Assembly: GCA_011032825.1 (NCBI GenBank)
Contig: JAADJZ010000009.1
Location: 1,302,001-1,366,000, forward strand
Source: Massariosphaeria phaeospora
Taxonomy: Eukaryota; Ascomycota; Dothideomycetes; Pleosporales
Direction of reading: 5' to 3'
Length of the DNA: 64,000 nt
Below, piece by piece: positions 46,145-57,572 of this stretch. Below the pieces are notes generated by a model. That model ran no database searches, had not been told where the DNA came from, and saw nothing but the letters and a program-made list of their open reading frames with translations. Both the position numbers and the translations under genes were made by a program. Each line of letters opens with the position of its first letter. The first letter of the stretch is position 1.

Positions 46145-47307
46145 GGTGGGATGGTCGTGACGGGATGGGCGGAGGGTGCGTGGATGGAGTGTAGGTGTAG
46201 GTGTGGTGTGTGGTGTGTGGGCAGCCGCCGATATAAAAGTTGAGTTGCGCTGCCTCGTAGACAGATAGATATTGCGAGCCAAAAAAAAGGTCGAAGGCCA
46301 AAAAGTGTCGACCCAGCACGCGAAAAGCGGTGGCCCGGATATATCTATCGCATTAACAGCCCTACCACACCTCACGCACCAACCGTTTGGCCGCACACCC
46401 GCAATTCCCCGATGCGGAACCGTGTGCATGGAGTTGCGACGGTGCTGAAACCTGAGACAAATGTGCTTTGCACAGCCCCCTGGAATTTTGCACAAGGATG
46501 CGGTGCCTCGTCTCGCCTCTGAAATAAGTAGATAGATAGCTGGAGACTGGAGGGTGGAGGATGGGCGACTACGGTGGTACGTGGAAGACAGATTGCAGGT
46601 GGAGAAGTTTTGGGAGAGGAGGAGTAGGGGAGGGGGAGGAATAAGGTAGGTAGACGCATGACACGTGGGCTGAGACGCGCTCACTCGCAGTAATGTCCAG
46701 GCCAGTTAGAAAGTCCATGAAGGAAAGAATGTCAAGCAGCAGATATTTGCACGAATAAGTGATAAAATGAGTCCAGTTGCTAAAGTCAAAGTGTGAACGA
46801 TATGACTTTTTGGCAAGCCAAAAACACTCTGACTGAAATCCCACTCTGCGCGCTTTAACAAAAGAAAAAAACAGCAAGGAAAAAAGCTCGAGGCATGCTT
46901 GCTTGATATTCTCAAGACGAAGCCCAGCGGCCAAGTACAAGCCCAAGTAGCTATAATACTCGCCCATAATTACATACTGTATGTGACGCGAACCACCCGC
47001 TCTCGCATCCGTATCTCACTCAAAATGCCTTTCCAGTTTCAGCCAAAGAATCCGAGGGCAAAATGCGGAGCGGAAGAGAATGAAATGCAAACACGCCTGC
47101 AATGCACTGCGAATCGACGCTGGATCCGATCAACTGGCCAAACGCACGAGTATTACAACCAATAGGCTCTCTGTATATACGCATTCGAACGGCCAGATCC
47201 GAAATGGAAACCTCAAATAACGCTTCGCACAAATATGAGAAAGGTCGTCGTCGTCGTGAATAGCCTCCCTGTAGACGGCTGTATATGTACGTATCCGGCA
47301 AAACGGA
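46145..47307. other. Intergenic region
   Basis: 1.16 kb upstream of the secreted-protein gene and downstream of the Mid2-like gene. An ORF continues the secreted-protein frame upstream to 46684 but has no protein character. No other gene seen. Confidence 0.5.
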
Positions 47308-48294
47308 CTAGAAGTTGGCTGCCGCGTTTGGCCGTACGCCAGGGTTGTGGTATTGCTCGAGGTTGGTCTGGAAAGGCGTGCTGTTTGGGCTGGAGTGCGA
47401 CTTGTCGCCCAGCGCGGCGCCGGTGCCTGCCATCAGGTCGTCGTCGTCCTCGGAGACGCGCTTCTTGCGGCCCCACATGCGCCAGCACACGATGGCGATG
47501 CCCCCAAGGAGGATGGCACCGCCAATGCCACCGATAACCCCACCGATAATCTTCTTGTTGCCCTCGCTAATGCCGCCGCTACCACTATTCGACGGGCCTG
47601 ATTGTGGATCGGGTAGCTGAGTGTATTCGGCCTGGCCGGTCGTAATGAGGGCCGCACTGGAAGTGCGCTGGCTGACGATAACGTTCTGGCCATTGCTAAT
47701 GGTCGTGTAGACGGTAACATACTCTTGATAAGACGTGGCCACCAGTGGCGTGGTGCGAACTACGGGCGCAGTGATGCGCTCGGTGCTAACAGGACCGGGA
47801 CCGGGTGTGGCGCCAGGTGTAGTCGCAGGTGGATTGCTCGGTCCGGGTGCTGGTGTCTCCGACGGACCATTGTCGTTGCCACCGCTCGTAGGCGTTGAAG
47901 GTGGAGCAGGTTGGTTGGGAGTTGAGGATTGCTCGGGTTGGCTAGGCTGATCCGGTTCGTTGGGGCTCGGGCTGGCGCTGGCGCTCGGCGGCGGCTGGTT
48001 GTCTGGCTCTTTTGAAGAAGGCGCTGGAGGAGGCGGAGTGGCAGATGCCGGTGGAGGTGTAGACTGAGGAGGGGGAGGGTTGGACGAAGGCGGCTCTGGT
48101 GCAGGCGTCGACTCAGGCTCTGGGCTGGGGTCTTGTGCGCTGCCGGTGCCGCTGGCCTGTTGACGCTTGCCAAAGTGGAGGTAGTCCTCGATGCCGTCGA
48201 TGTGGAGCGCCTCTTCGAGACTGAGAGCCGACGACAGCGCGACGAGTGCAAACACAGCGAACAGAAGCCACGACTTGCGCATCACGCTGAGCAT
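47308..48294 (-). CDS. Mid2-like single-pass cell-surface sensor
   Basis: Intronless; 328 aa from the ATG at 48294 (or 324 from 48282). Signal peptide SWLLFAVFALVALSSALS; then a possible Kex2 site, HFGKRQQ. A long Ser/Pro/Thr-rich stalk suited to O-mannosylation follows. The membrane-proximal segment reads VVATSYQEYVTVYTTISNGQ. The TM helix is IIGGVIGGIGGAILLGGIAIV, followed by WRMWGRKKR and an acidic cytoplasmic tail ending GVRPNAAANF. This layout matches fungal Mid2/Wsc-type sensors of the cell-wall integrity pathway. There is no WSC cysteine domain, so Mid2-like is the better fit. Homology in the stalk is compositional only. Confidence 0.7.
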   Translation of the reverse strand: MLSVMRKSWLLFAVFALVALSSALSLEEALHIDGIEDYLHFGKRQQASGTGSAQDPSPEPESTPAPEPPSSNPPPPQSTPPPASATPPPPAPSSKEPDNQPPPSASASPSPNEPDQPSQPEQSSTPNQPAPPSTPTSGGNDNGPSETPAPGPSNPPATTPGATPGPGPVSTERITAPVVRTTPLVATSYQEYVTVYTTISNGQNVIVSQRTSSAALITTGQAEYTQLPDPQSGPSNSGSGGISEGNKKIIGGVIGGIGGAILLGGIAIVCWRMWGRKKRVSEDDDDLMAGTGAALGDKSHSSPNSTPFQTNLEQYHNPGVRPNAAANF

Positions 48295-49025
48295 GTTTGT
48301 GGATGGATGACCGAAGACACGCGAGGGTGCGCGGTGGAGAGGGTCGTGGACAGCGAGAGGGGCGAGGTTTGCCGGTGTTTCACGGAAAGAAGGCTGTCTG
48401 ATATTAAGGACTCTTGGGCAGAGACGTTGCTGGCGTATCACAGCGAAGGTTGGCTAGTGGAAAAATAACGATGGAACGAGGGTGGAGTAGAGAGCGAGGG
48501 CGAGGCAGAAGAAAAGAGGAACGAGTGGTGTGCAACGAAACGAAGCGGCTTCACCCGGACAGGTGACTGAGCAACGGGCGGCCGGCGGCGTGGCCAGGGG
48601 AGGAGCGCGGGAGCAGAGTCGGCACGTGACCGCGTACATGCCCAGGCACTCCAGGGTACTAAAATAGCGTCCGAGTGCCGCCTGCCAACCACGTCCTGCG
48701 TGCCTGTCCCACAGTCCCAGGCGGGCAACCCGGCAAATCCTTTCACCCCCGCGGACACTCCCTCAACAGAAAAGCTTTGCATGCAGATAAATAAACAGCG
48801 CACGTTAATAAAAGTTCCATCTCCCCCAGCCCGCCGTTGGACCCTGGCCGATCGCTTGTCGCCCGCTGGCCCCTTCCCGTGCCGAGCCAACGATAACGAG
48901 CGGCGTCATACAGTATCCACCTGCATGATATCCTCGATTTTCCCGCAGTCAATCGAATCACACACCCATTCCCACCTCGCCGCCGCCGTACGAGTACAGC
49001 ACGGTGCAGCCCCGACGACCGAAGC
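48295..49025. other. Divergent promoter region
   Basis: Shared by the Mid2-like gene (-) and the PQ-loop gene (+). No gene seen. Confidence 0.5.
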
Positions 49026-50199
49026 ATGCCCGACTTTGCAGTGCTGGCCCAGGGCCCGGCCTTGACGACATATGAAGCTTTGTCCGGCGTCTTTGGCTCC
49101 ATATCACTCGCTGCGTGGATCTTTCTGCTGGTAAGTAAAGCGTCGTACAAGAGGAGATGAATAGCTACTACCTCTCTCCGAGTCTTAGTAAACACATAGT
49201 TCTCTCCTGCTAGACATTAAATATCCGCGGAGCCATCCCCTGCCTCTTTATCAAGAGCGTCGCTGTACTGCTGCCAAACGCATCCCTATCCATACACCAG
49301 CCTCTGACTAACACACCCCCAGGTCCCGCAACTCGTGGAAAACTACAAGCAGGGCTCCGCCGACGGCATCTCCCTCGCCTTCCTCACCGTCTGGTTCATC
49401 GGCGACATCACCAACCTCGCGGGCGCTCTCTGGGCCGGCCTGGTACCCACCGTGACCGCCCTGGCCGTCTACTTCTGCTTCGCCGACCTAATCCTGATCT
49501 CGCAATGCGTCTACTACAACGTCAAGAACGCGCGCGGCGCCCGCAAGGCCTCGACGCATAGCCAGGACAGCGCCCACGAGCCGCTGCTCGGCCGCCAAGA
49601 CAGCAACCTAGGGCTGCCTGGGAGCCACCGGCGGAGGAGCTCCGCCGCGAGCGGGCGGCGCCGGGCCAGCTCGCTGCCGAGCATCGCGGACTATCCCGAG
49701 ACGTCGGATGTGTGGTGGAAGAACAGCCTGAGCCTGGCTGGGGTGGTGGGTGTCGGCGTGGCGGGATGGGCGATTGCATGGCGCACCGGCGTGTGGGTGC
49801 CGACGCCCACGAAAGACGATAACGGCGGCGTGGAGACGGCGCTCGGCGCCACGGTCCTGGGCTACGCGAGCGCGCTGTGCTATCTCGGCGCGCGCATCCC
49901 GCAGATCATCAAGAACCAGAAGGACCGGTCGTGCGAAGGCCTGTCGCTGCTCTTCTTCATCTTGTCGCTTTTAGGAAACGCCACCTACGGCGCAGGAGTA
50001 CGTATCCCCGCTCCTCTGCGGCCTTCTGGCCCTAACGCGTCGGCAGATCCTCTTCCACTCCACGGAGCGCGCCTACTTCCTCACCAACCTACCCTGGCTG
50101 ATCGGCTCGCTCGGCACCATCGTCGAGGACGTGACCATCTTCATCCAGTTCCGCGTCTTTGGCAGCGGCGGCGCGCGCACATACGTCCCTGAATCCTAA
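49026..50199 (+). CDS. PQ-loop vacuolar amino-acid transporter (Ypq/PQLC2-like)
   Basis: Exons 49026-49130, 49323-49997 and 50047-50199 give 310 aa. Two PQ-loop repeats are visible: WIFLLVPQLVENYKQGSADG (split by the 192-nt first intron) and YLGARIPQIIKNQKDRSCEG. Each Pro-Gln sits at the bend of a TM helix; seven TM segments are expected. The loop between repeats carries a di-leucine-like EPLLG and an RRRSSAASGRRR basic stretch. Fungal relatives (Ypq1-3) export cationic amino acids from the vacuole. The ending TYVPES is short. Confidence 0.88.
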
Positions 50200-50768
50200 C
50201 GGGGGAAACCGCTGCGAGGGGCCGATTGTACATGTCGTGTTGTACGCATTTGTGGGCTATTTTATATTATATATAATGAATGATCTCGGGGGCCATGGGA
50301 ATTAGAAAAAAAGTCAGTTATCGGTAATTAATTTTGGGCCGGTTTTGAAATCTTGTTCAAGACGGCAGTCGGCAGTCGACAGTCGACAGACTATGTAGAT
50401 AGACATGGGGGCTTTATTCGTAAAAAGTAAAAAATGCAGTTCGGGGTTGCGGGTGCGGGTGCGTGGGAGGGTGTACATATCGCATCTCTCTCTACTGGTT
50501 TGATACCTGTTCTGCTTTATTCATATAATCAAATCAAATCAGATCATAATGAAGCAAGTAAAACTGATTGACCGGCTGTCATATTTCTTCTATATACAAA
50601 GAATCAAATTCATATAGCGCCTGTCTGTCCATCATCCATCATCCATCATATTACTGCAGGCAAGAACGGGGGAAACACAGTCTCTCTACGGGGCGCCGGG
50701 GAAGGCAGTAACAGGGACATCGGATTCAGGGGGAAATCGGCGGTAGGGATAGCTAGCAGGTGCAGAGC
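50200..50768. other. Convergent intergenic region
   Basis: 3' flanks of the PQ-loop and asparagine synthetase genes. AT-rich, no gene seen. Confidence 0.5.
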
Positions 50769-52933
50769 TCACTTCTTGTCGTCGTATTTCTGGTTGTGGA
50801 CCGCAATAGCACTACCACAGCCATCGAATCAGCATACATCCCCGAACGAAAGAGAAAGGGGGGTCAACATACCGTCCCGACGGATCCGTCTGATCGCTCC
50901 ACGTCGGCGTCCACCGCATCACCGTCTTCGCGCAATACGGCGGAAAATGCTCATCAAACATGCAGCGATACCAATACGCCTCCTTGCTATCCGGCACATC
51001 ATCGCCCCACTCCTCCTTCGGGTTTGCTAGCATCTCATCCGTGACATTGAGCGCCGCATTGTCCTTCAGTGCGTCGATCCAGCCGTAGCCGACGCCGTCG
51101 CTAAACTGCTCTTTCTGGCGCCACAGGATCTTGTCCGGCAGATAGGCGGGCGTGCCCGGCTCGTCGGTCGTGTCGAAGGCCTTGCGCAGGATGTATTTCT
51201 CGATACGTTCCGGGCGCGCGATGAGTTTCTCGGCGGGGTCGATGGTCATGGCGGTGGCGAGGAACTGCTTGTCGAGGAAGGGCACGCGGGCCTCGACGCC
51301 CCAGGCGGCGGTGGATTTGTTGGCGCGCAGGCAGTCGAAGAGGTGCAGGTTGTCGACGCGGCGGATCGTCTCGCCGTGCAGGGCGGCCGCGGAGGGCGCT
51401 GCGTGGAAGTACAGGTAGCCGCCGAAGATCTCGTCGCTGCCTTCGCCTGAGAGCACCATTTTCACGCCCAGCGCTTTGATCTTGCGGCTGAGGAGGAACA
51501 TGGGCGTCGAGGCGCGGATCGTGGTTACGTCGTAGGACTCCAGGTGGTAGATGACGTCCGAGAGGGCGTTGAGCCCGTCCTCGATGGTGAAGGTGAAGGT
51601 GTGGTGCTTGGTTCCGAGGAAGTCGGCCACCTCTTGCGCTGCTACTGCGTCGGGCGCGCCGGGGAGTCCAATCGAGAATGAGTTGAGCTGAGGCAGGACT
51701 TGGACTGTCCGTAGTTCGTTAGAGTCGTCGATGCCCACGAGGCGGTTCGTCTCGTCTGCTTCTCCTGAGGAGCCATTGATTGCCCCGTTGGTCCCGCTGC
51801 TCTTCTTTACTAGCTCGTTCAACCGTATCGTCTCGCGCTGGGCGATCGAGGCGATTAAGCTGGAATCAAGACCACCGGACAGTAGAACACCATAAGGCAC
51901 TTCAGCCATCAGCCGTTTCCGCACCGCCTTTTCCAGCGTTGTCCGAAGCTCCATGTAATCCACCGGCTTTGTCGGGATGTTGGTAGGCTCTACGAGCCAT
52001 TTGGGGTCGTAATATCGCGTCAGCTTGTCAGTCTTAGAGTCGTAGACATGACCCGGAGGGAAGGAAATGATGTCGTCGCAAACGGGATGCAGGCACTTCA
52101 GCTCCGAGGCAAAGAACACAGCTCCGGGGGTTGTGCTCGACCTTCCGAGATAGAAGGTAGTGATTCCGATAGGATCTCGGGCTGCAATGACACGGTCCTG
52201 GACTTTGTCGTGGAGGACCCACGAGAACATGCCATCTAGATGTCGGGGCGCATCGATGTCATGTTCCAAATACTGCACAGCGTCAGCAGATACTTCCTTA
52301 TATATGACCGGCACCAAATTCTTACCAACGGGATGATGACCTCGCAGTCTGAATGTGTTTTGAAGTTGTACGCCTTCTTGAGACCCTTCCGGAGGACGCG
52401 GTGGTTGTAGATCTCGCCATTGACAGCCAAGGACACGGTGCCCTCCTCGTTGACCAGCGGCTGTGCGCCGGAATCTGGCAATTGTTACTTCCGGCCCAAA
52501 CATGTACTGTCGTGTGACCGCATACCGATACCGACGATACTCAGACGTTCGTGGACAAGAACTAGCACAATCAGCGACGTGTCCGGATGTCCCAAGGCTT
52601 GCTGACGGCTTACTGGTGTCGTTTGCGATCCAATTGCCACCTGTGTTATCTCAGTTATCGCGTCCCCAGCGCATAGTTGGTTGGATCTCACTCCAATCTG
52701 GGCCCCGATGTCGGACGCTATCGCGGTGAGTCAGTTGGACCTGGAAAGAGACTTTGGAGCTGGAACTTACGCCTTGCCCATCTTCAGGGCCGTGTTCTTG
52801 AACTTCTGCACATCGGGGTGGCTTTGGATATATATGTTAGCCAGTTCTCATGTTGCAAGCAAGGGACAATTGAGGGGCAATTGAGAGGGGAAAGGGTGAG
52901 CGCATACTGGTAGCAGGCGAATATACCACACAT
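50769..52933 (-). CDS. ASN: Asparagine synthetase (glutamine-hydrolysing)
   Basis: Makes asparagine from aspartate, glutamine and ATP. Eight exons on the minus strand: 52908-52933, 52771-52821, 52692-52717, 52614-52640, 52526-52561, 52326-52474, 50873-52272 and 50769-50811; 585 aa. The N-terminal Cys2 of MCGIFACY is the glutaminase nucleophile. [18 protein letters not shown] and VNGEIYNH are the amidotransferase signatures, each on different small exons. The synthetase domain has the PP-loop [10 protein letters not shown], with a lysine/serine-rich insertion after it, then [18 protein letters not shown] and [10 protein letters not shown]. Five exons of 26-51 nt at the start make ORF calls miss the first 100 residues. 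Confidence 0.95.
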
Positions 52934-53654
52934 GCTGGGCGGTAGAAGGGCGTGTAAGGTGGAGAAGGTGTGAGGGCCGTGTTTGGTAGGCAAATTGACT
53001 ATTTATGTCGGAGGCGGACTCATCCCGTGCGCGTCCCGAGAAATTGTTGTGACGCCGCTTGAGTCAATCTGCGCCTTCGGCTCTGCCCCACCAACCCACG
53101 TCCGGGCCCCTGCTAACGTCCGCCGCGCATGTCCATGTGACGCCGCATCGCAGTCTTCGCCTCCAGCTGCATCGATTGCAGCAAATTGACACGCGCGCGG
53201 CGGTGGGATGTGCCTGCTTTGTGAAAAGCGGCATAGGGCTACATCACGCACCACCAACCATCTCGCCGGAACCATGTTCCCCCACACTGCAAACACGAGC
53301 TTCAGCGTCGGCCGCGCCCTCGTGATCACCACCTCATGTATGGCGGGTGCTAATAGCGTTCGCATTGAACAAATCATTTATTCTGGGAACTGTTGATACA
53401 GGGTGTGCCTCTGCCGTGAACGTACTAACTCCACAAGCTGCTGCTTCCCCGAATTTACCCAATGGAAGAACAACTGCGTCCGCCCCCGCGGGAGGATCAT
53501 ACGGTGGAGAACCAGCAAAAAGAATTTACCTTCAACCACGTCCTTCCCGGTTCGCCCAGATCCTTTCCCCCTCCGGTTCATCGAACGTCATAATTTAGCA
53601 CCCCCACCCAGGCGGCTTTTGCTGATGGCTACCGCGGCACGGCTTGGTGGTGAT
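52934..53654. other. Intergenic region
   Basis: Promoter of asparagine synthetase and 3' flank of the VAP gene. No gene seen. Confidence 0.5.
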
Positions 53655-54861
53655 TCAAAACAGAAAATAAGCCAGCAAGAAGCTGAGCAGGCAAAGAGCG
53701 GCTGTGATCTGCACCGAAACGCCGCCGGAGGGAGCTTGGGGGTTGCTTGTAGCGGTTGAGACCTGCTCCTTGGTATCCTTTGCGAGCGCTGTAGTCCGCT
53801 GGCGCAGTCCAGAGCTGGACTCCTCGGCCTGTTTCCTGAGTCTAGCAATGGTAGCCTTGGCCTCGGCAAGCTGATCCTGAACGTCGCCAGCGGATGTGGG
53901 CATGGCATTGGCTACCCCTTGTGCGGTCGAGGTGACGGCCGACGTAAAACTGGACATGGATGTTGACGTCGCGGGGTTGTGGACGGACGCCTTCGCCTCT
54001 CCCAGATGCTTAGCATCCGCGGGACGATCCTCCCGTCGGGACACTGCTCCGACCGGTGCTTCGGAGGAGACGCGCTGAGGCGTGACAGCCTCGGGTGAGG
54101 GCGACGGAAGGAGAGAGCGCTCATCGTGGCTGCTGAGACCGTTGGTTCTCGCAGGAGTCGAGGCGGTACCGTCGGCAGGGAGGAAGAGGACACGTATCTT
54201 CTTCTCCTGGATTGATCCCTTGGATGTCTGCTCGATATGCGACCACTACAGATGCGACGTCAGTCTTGGCCCCCCCGCGCCGAAAAGGATGGCTTACCAG
54301 AGAAGCAACGTTGGTGAATTCTTTATCGGCCGTGACGAGAACCGATTGCACCAGGAACTTATCGCGGCATTTCGCATCTGGCGGGGGATCCTCTTTCATT
54401 GCTTGGAGGAGGACTGGTATCACACGTCAGCTAGCTGCAGCGACCCCGCGGGGGTACAAGAGGGGGTGCGCACTCTGGACTTCGACATCTCCACCGGGCT
54501 CGATGCGACCGCTGTTGGGGCGTACGCAATATCTGCATCATTCTATATCAGCCAAGTGGGGGACAGCTGGGGGCGGTTGGAGACCATACTGTTTGGGGGC
54601 AGTGGTTTTGACCTGGGTATGTCAGCTGTCTTGCTCTATATAGGAATTTCGCAAACAGACAGCGCATGAAGCGCCTCTCTTGCAGTGCCCGCTCACCTTG
54701 AAAGCCACCGGGTCCGAATGCGGGTTTAGAAGCCGCAGCGACTGCGTGACTTCGTTCTGAAAGGGCCCTGCGAACATCAGCCTCTGGCCAGCCGCTCAAT
54801 GGCAGGTCTACGGCCACTCACTCTTGAAGCCAAGCTCCGGAGGATCAAGTTCAACAGACAT
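53655..54861 (-). CDS. SCS2: VAP/Scs2-family ER membrane protein (MSP domain)
   Basis: Tail-anchored ER protein that binds FFAT motifs at membrane contact sites. Six exons: 54822-54861, 54697-54767, 54590-54612, 54474-54532, 54298-54413 and 53655-54245, giving 299 aa. The MSP domain is MSVELDPPELGFK..RPFQNEVTQSLRLLNPHSDPVAFKVKTTAPKQ, then YCVRPNSGRIEPGGDVEV and a CRDKFLVQSV strand. WSHIEQTSKGSIQEKKIRV follows, then a disordered region, a coiled coil (QDQLAEAKATIARLRKQ) and the C-terminal anchor ITAALCLLSFLLAYFLF. The exon-3 donor is GTATGG. Confidence 0.92.
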
Positions 54862-55629
54862 GGCGTGGATTATGGGTTGCAGTCGTGCTGGCGCTGCGGC
54901 GGAGCTTGGTAATCGGATGCAAGTAGGCAGTCGGCGGGTGCGTGTGCCGTGGACAGGTGGGCGGACTGGCTGGCAGGATATATGACGAGAGAGGAGGGAG
55001 CAGCCGGCGCAGTTGAGGGTCTCGTCGGCGCGAGAGCAGTCGTGGGTGGTGCAGCGGAACTGGTGGTGTGGAGGTGCTGGGCGAGAGAGTGAGTGAGAGT
55101 CGGAGATCGCCTTCGCTTGTTTTGGCAGGGGAGGGACGTGACAACAACGTCACTGGCCGGAGCTTTCAAGTGCAGCGACGGCGACGGTGACGGTCTAGTT
55201 CACCGGGACGACCGCCAGCAACTTCTACTTGAACCATCAGGGTATTGTCTGCTGTGCCTGGAAACAAAAGTCGTCGACAAGGTAACGGCGATATAATATA
55301 GATCGACACCAGCGCCTGTTGCTGCTTCGATCAGCAGCTTCTGTGACAGGCAACAGGTAACGCCTGCACGGTGATTCGGTACCAGACAGTAATATTTATA
55401 CACCTTCTCCCATGGTTTGCTGTTCCATTTAAAGGTTGCCCACGTACAGGCGCACATAACTAGTTAACGTTAGGTATTCATGTAGCTGCAGGGATACAAT
55501 CCGCCGCGCAGTGATCTCATCTTCAAACCCCACTACCGCCCCAAACCACCGCAACAAACTACCACAGCTTCTCGCCAAACTCACTCTCAACACCCTCCAC
55601 TCCTCCACTCCTCCACAACCAACACCAAC
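54862..55629. other. Divergent promoter region of SCS2 and the UBX gene
   Basis: About 770 bp without a supported gene. The last 120 bp is pyrimidine-rich leader sequence. Confidence 0.5.
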
Positions 55630-56710
55630 ATGTCCTCCGCACTAGAAACGCTCATCGAGATGGGCTTCGACAAACAGCTGTCGGAGCTCGCGGTCAAACG
55701 CGCTGGCAACCGTACGTCCACGCCGCCCCACAGATGGCAAGCTCCCACACATAGCTACATATACTGACCGCGGTACAGTCGACAGCGCTATCGAGTGGAT
55801 AGACAAGAACCAGGACAAGTTGACACCCGAGCAGATCACTGCCGAGCTGGCCGACGCAGAAGACAACGAGGAAGCCCCAGCACTGAAGCCTGGCGAGGAG
55901 GCCCGCAGCCTGGTCTGCGACACATGCCAGCGGAAAGTCAGGTCGTCAGCGCAAGCCGAGTTTCACGCAACGAAGACGTACATCCTCCCCTCTCTCCTTG
56001 CCCCCTCTTCCACCCGCACTCCAGAAACAGTCAGCTAACCCCCCTCCCCTCACAGCGGCCACCAAGAGTTCTCCGAATCAACCGAAGAAATCGCGCCCCT
56101 CACCGAAGAAGAAAAGAAGGCACGCCTCGAGGAACTCCGCGAGCGCCTCGCCGCCAAACGCGCCACGCAATCTGATCAGGACGCCATCGACCGCAAGAAG
56201 AACGAGCAGATCCGCATGAAGTCGACAAAGGAGACGCAGGAAGCCAAGGAGAACCTGGAGAAGAAGGAGCGCCTGAAGGAGGCGGCCGCCAAAAAAGCCG
56301 AGAAGCAGGCCGACATTGACGCAAAGAAGCGCGTGCTGGCCAAGCTCGAGGCCGACAAGGCGGAGCGCAAGCGCAAGGCCGAAGTCGAGCGCGCCCAGCG
56401 CGCAGGCCAGGCCCCGCCGCCGCCCGCTCCCGAGCCCGCTGCGCCTACGACGTCCGGGCCCGTCTTGTCGAAACCGGCGTCGGCGTATGCGGAGACGCGG
56501 CTGGCGCTCCAGACTCCGGGGGGCCGCGTGCAGAAGAACTTCCCCGTCGAGACGACGCTGTTCGAGGTCGCGCACGCGCTTGGGCAGGACGGCGTCGAGG
56601 TCAGCTCCTTTACGCAGAACTTCCCGAAGAAGGTGTACGACAAGACGGATTTCGGCATGACGCTGAAGGAGGCGGGCATGGTGCCCAGCGCGGCGCTGAT
56701 CGTCAAGTAG
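55630..56710 (+). CDS. UBA-UBX domain protein (UBXN1/SAKS1-like)
   Basis: Cdc48/p97 adaptor binding ubiquitin. Exons 55630-55711, 55779-55977 and 56056-56710 give 311 aa. The N-terminal UBA reads LIEMGFDKQLSELAVKRAGN..DSAIEWI. A Cys2-His2-like stretch CDTCQRKV..EFHATKTGH follows, characteristic of the UBXN1 group. A long charged coiled coil (ARLEELRERLAAK to about residue 205) leads to the UBX domain: TRLALQTPGGRVQKNF, TTLFEVAHAL and SSFTQNFPKKVYDKTDFGMTLKEAG. The FP-x loop of UBX reads NFPKKVY. All three modules are intact. Confidence 0.92.
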
Positions 56711-57572
56711 AGCCTCGCCTCATTCCATCATACTGAGGTTGCCCGGTCATGGTCAGGAAAACAAGCTCGTCGATTCCGAGAAGAGGAAGAGTAGAGTAGG
56801 GGGGGACGCATTCGGACGGGGTTAGGACTTGGACTCTGGCCAGGCAAAAGAGGGCGTAATGGGCTTTGAAAAAAGTGTGTGTCTGGTCTTTGGAGATGCT
56901 ATTTAAGGCAGTGGAATAAGCAAGCCATAATTTCTACACGACTGACTTCATTCGTAATCGGCAACTACCACCCACAATTCCCCGTACTCGTTTTCGAATA
57001 TGCTAGCTATGTTCTCCGTATTCACAGATACATATCAATAGTTCCAGCACCCTAAGCTCCAGAAAATGCACCCACCTTGCGATAATTCCCATCTCCTCTA
57101 TGCTATGCTATGCTTGCCATGCTATTCCTATGTTATCCTACCCATACATACCATGCCACCCAAAAACCCCCACCCATACACTACACTATACACTACACTC
57201 TCTCCCTCCCTCTCCTGCGGACCCAAGAATCTCTAGAACCAAGTCTTCACACGTTAAACGCAACTCTTTCTATCTCCAACACCTACCCCCTACAACGTAG
57301 CTTCCCTCTTTTATCTCACAGTACGCAACGAACGCTGTATATAGAACTGTATCTCTATAAAATTATACTACTACGTTTATAAAATGGTTTTTACAAGCGC
57401 GAGCATCTATCGTTGGAGGTGTGGAGATAGCTCCTGTTTGAATTTCCGTAAAGAAGATAAGAGCTCCCTACTGTATATTTTATACTCCATACATACTCCA
57501 TCCATGCATACCATGTTCATGCGCCTTCCCCCTCCCCCCTCCTGCTACCCACGCCACTCCACTCCACTCCAC
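56711..57572. other. Convergent intergenic region
   Basis: 3' flanks of the UBX and RecQ genes. Repeated CTATGCTATGC and ACACTATACACTA words near 57100-57200. No gene seen. Confidence 0.5.

Noticed and set aside
45692..46684. 330-aa reading of the secreted-protein locus
   Set aside because: The long ORF extends both into the intron and upstream of the signal peptide; the spliced 162-aa model has a proper signal peptide and end.
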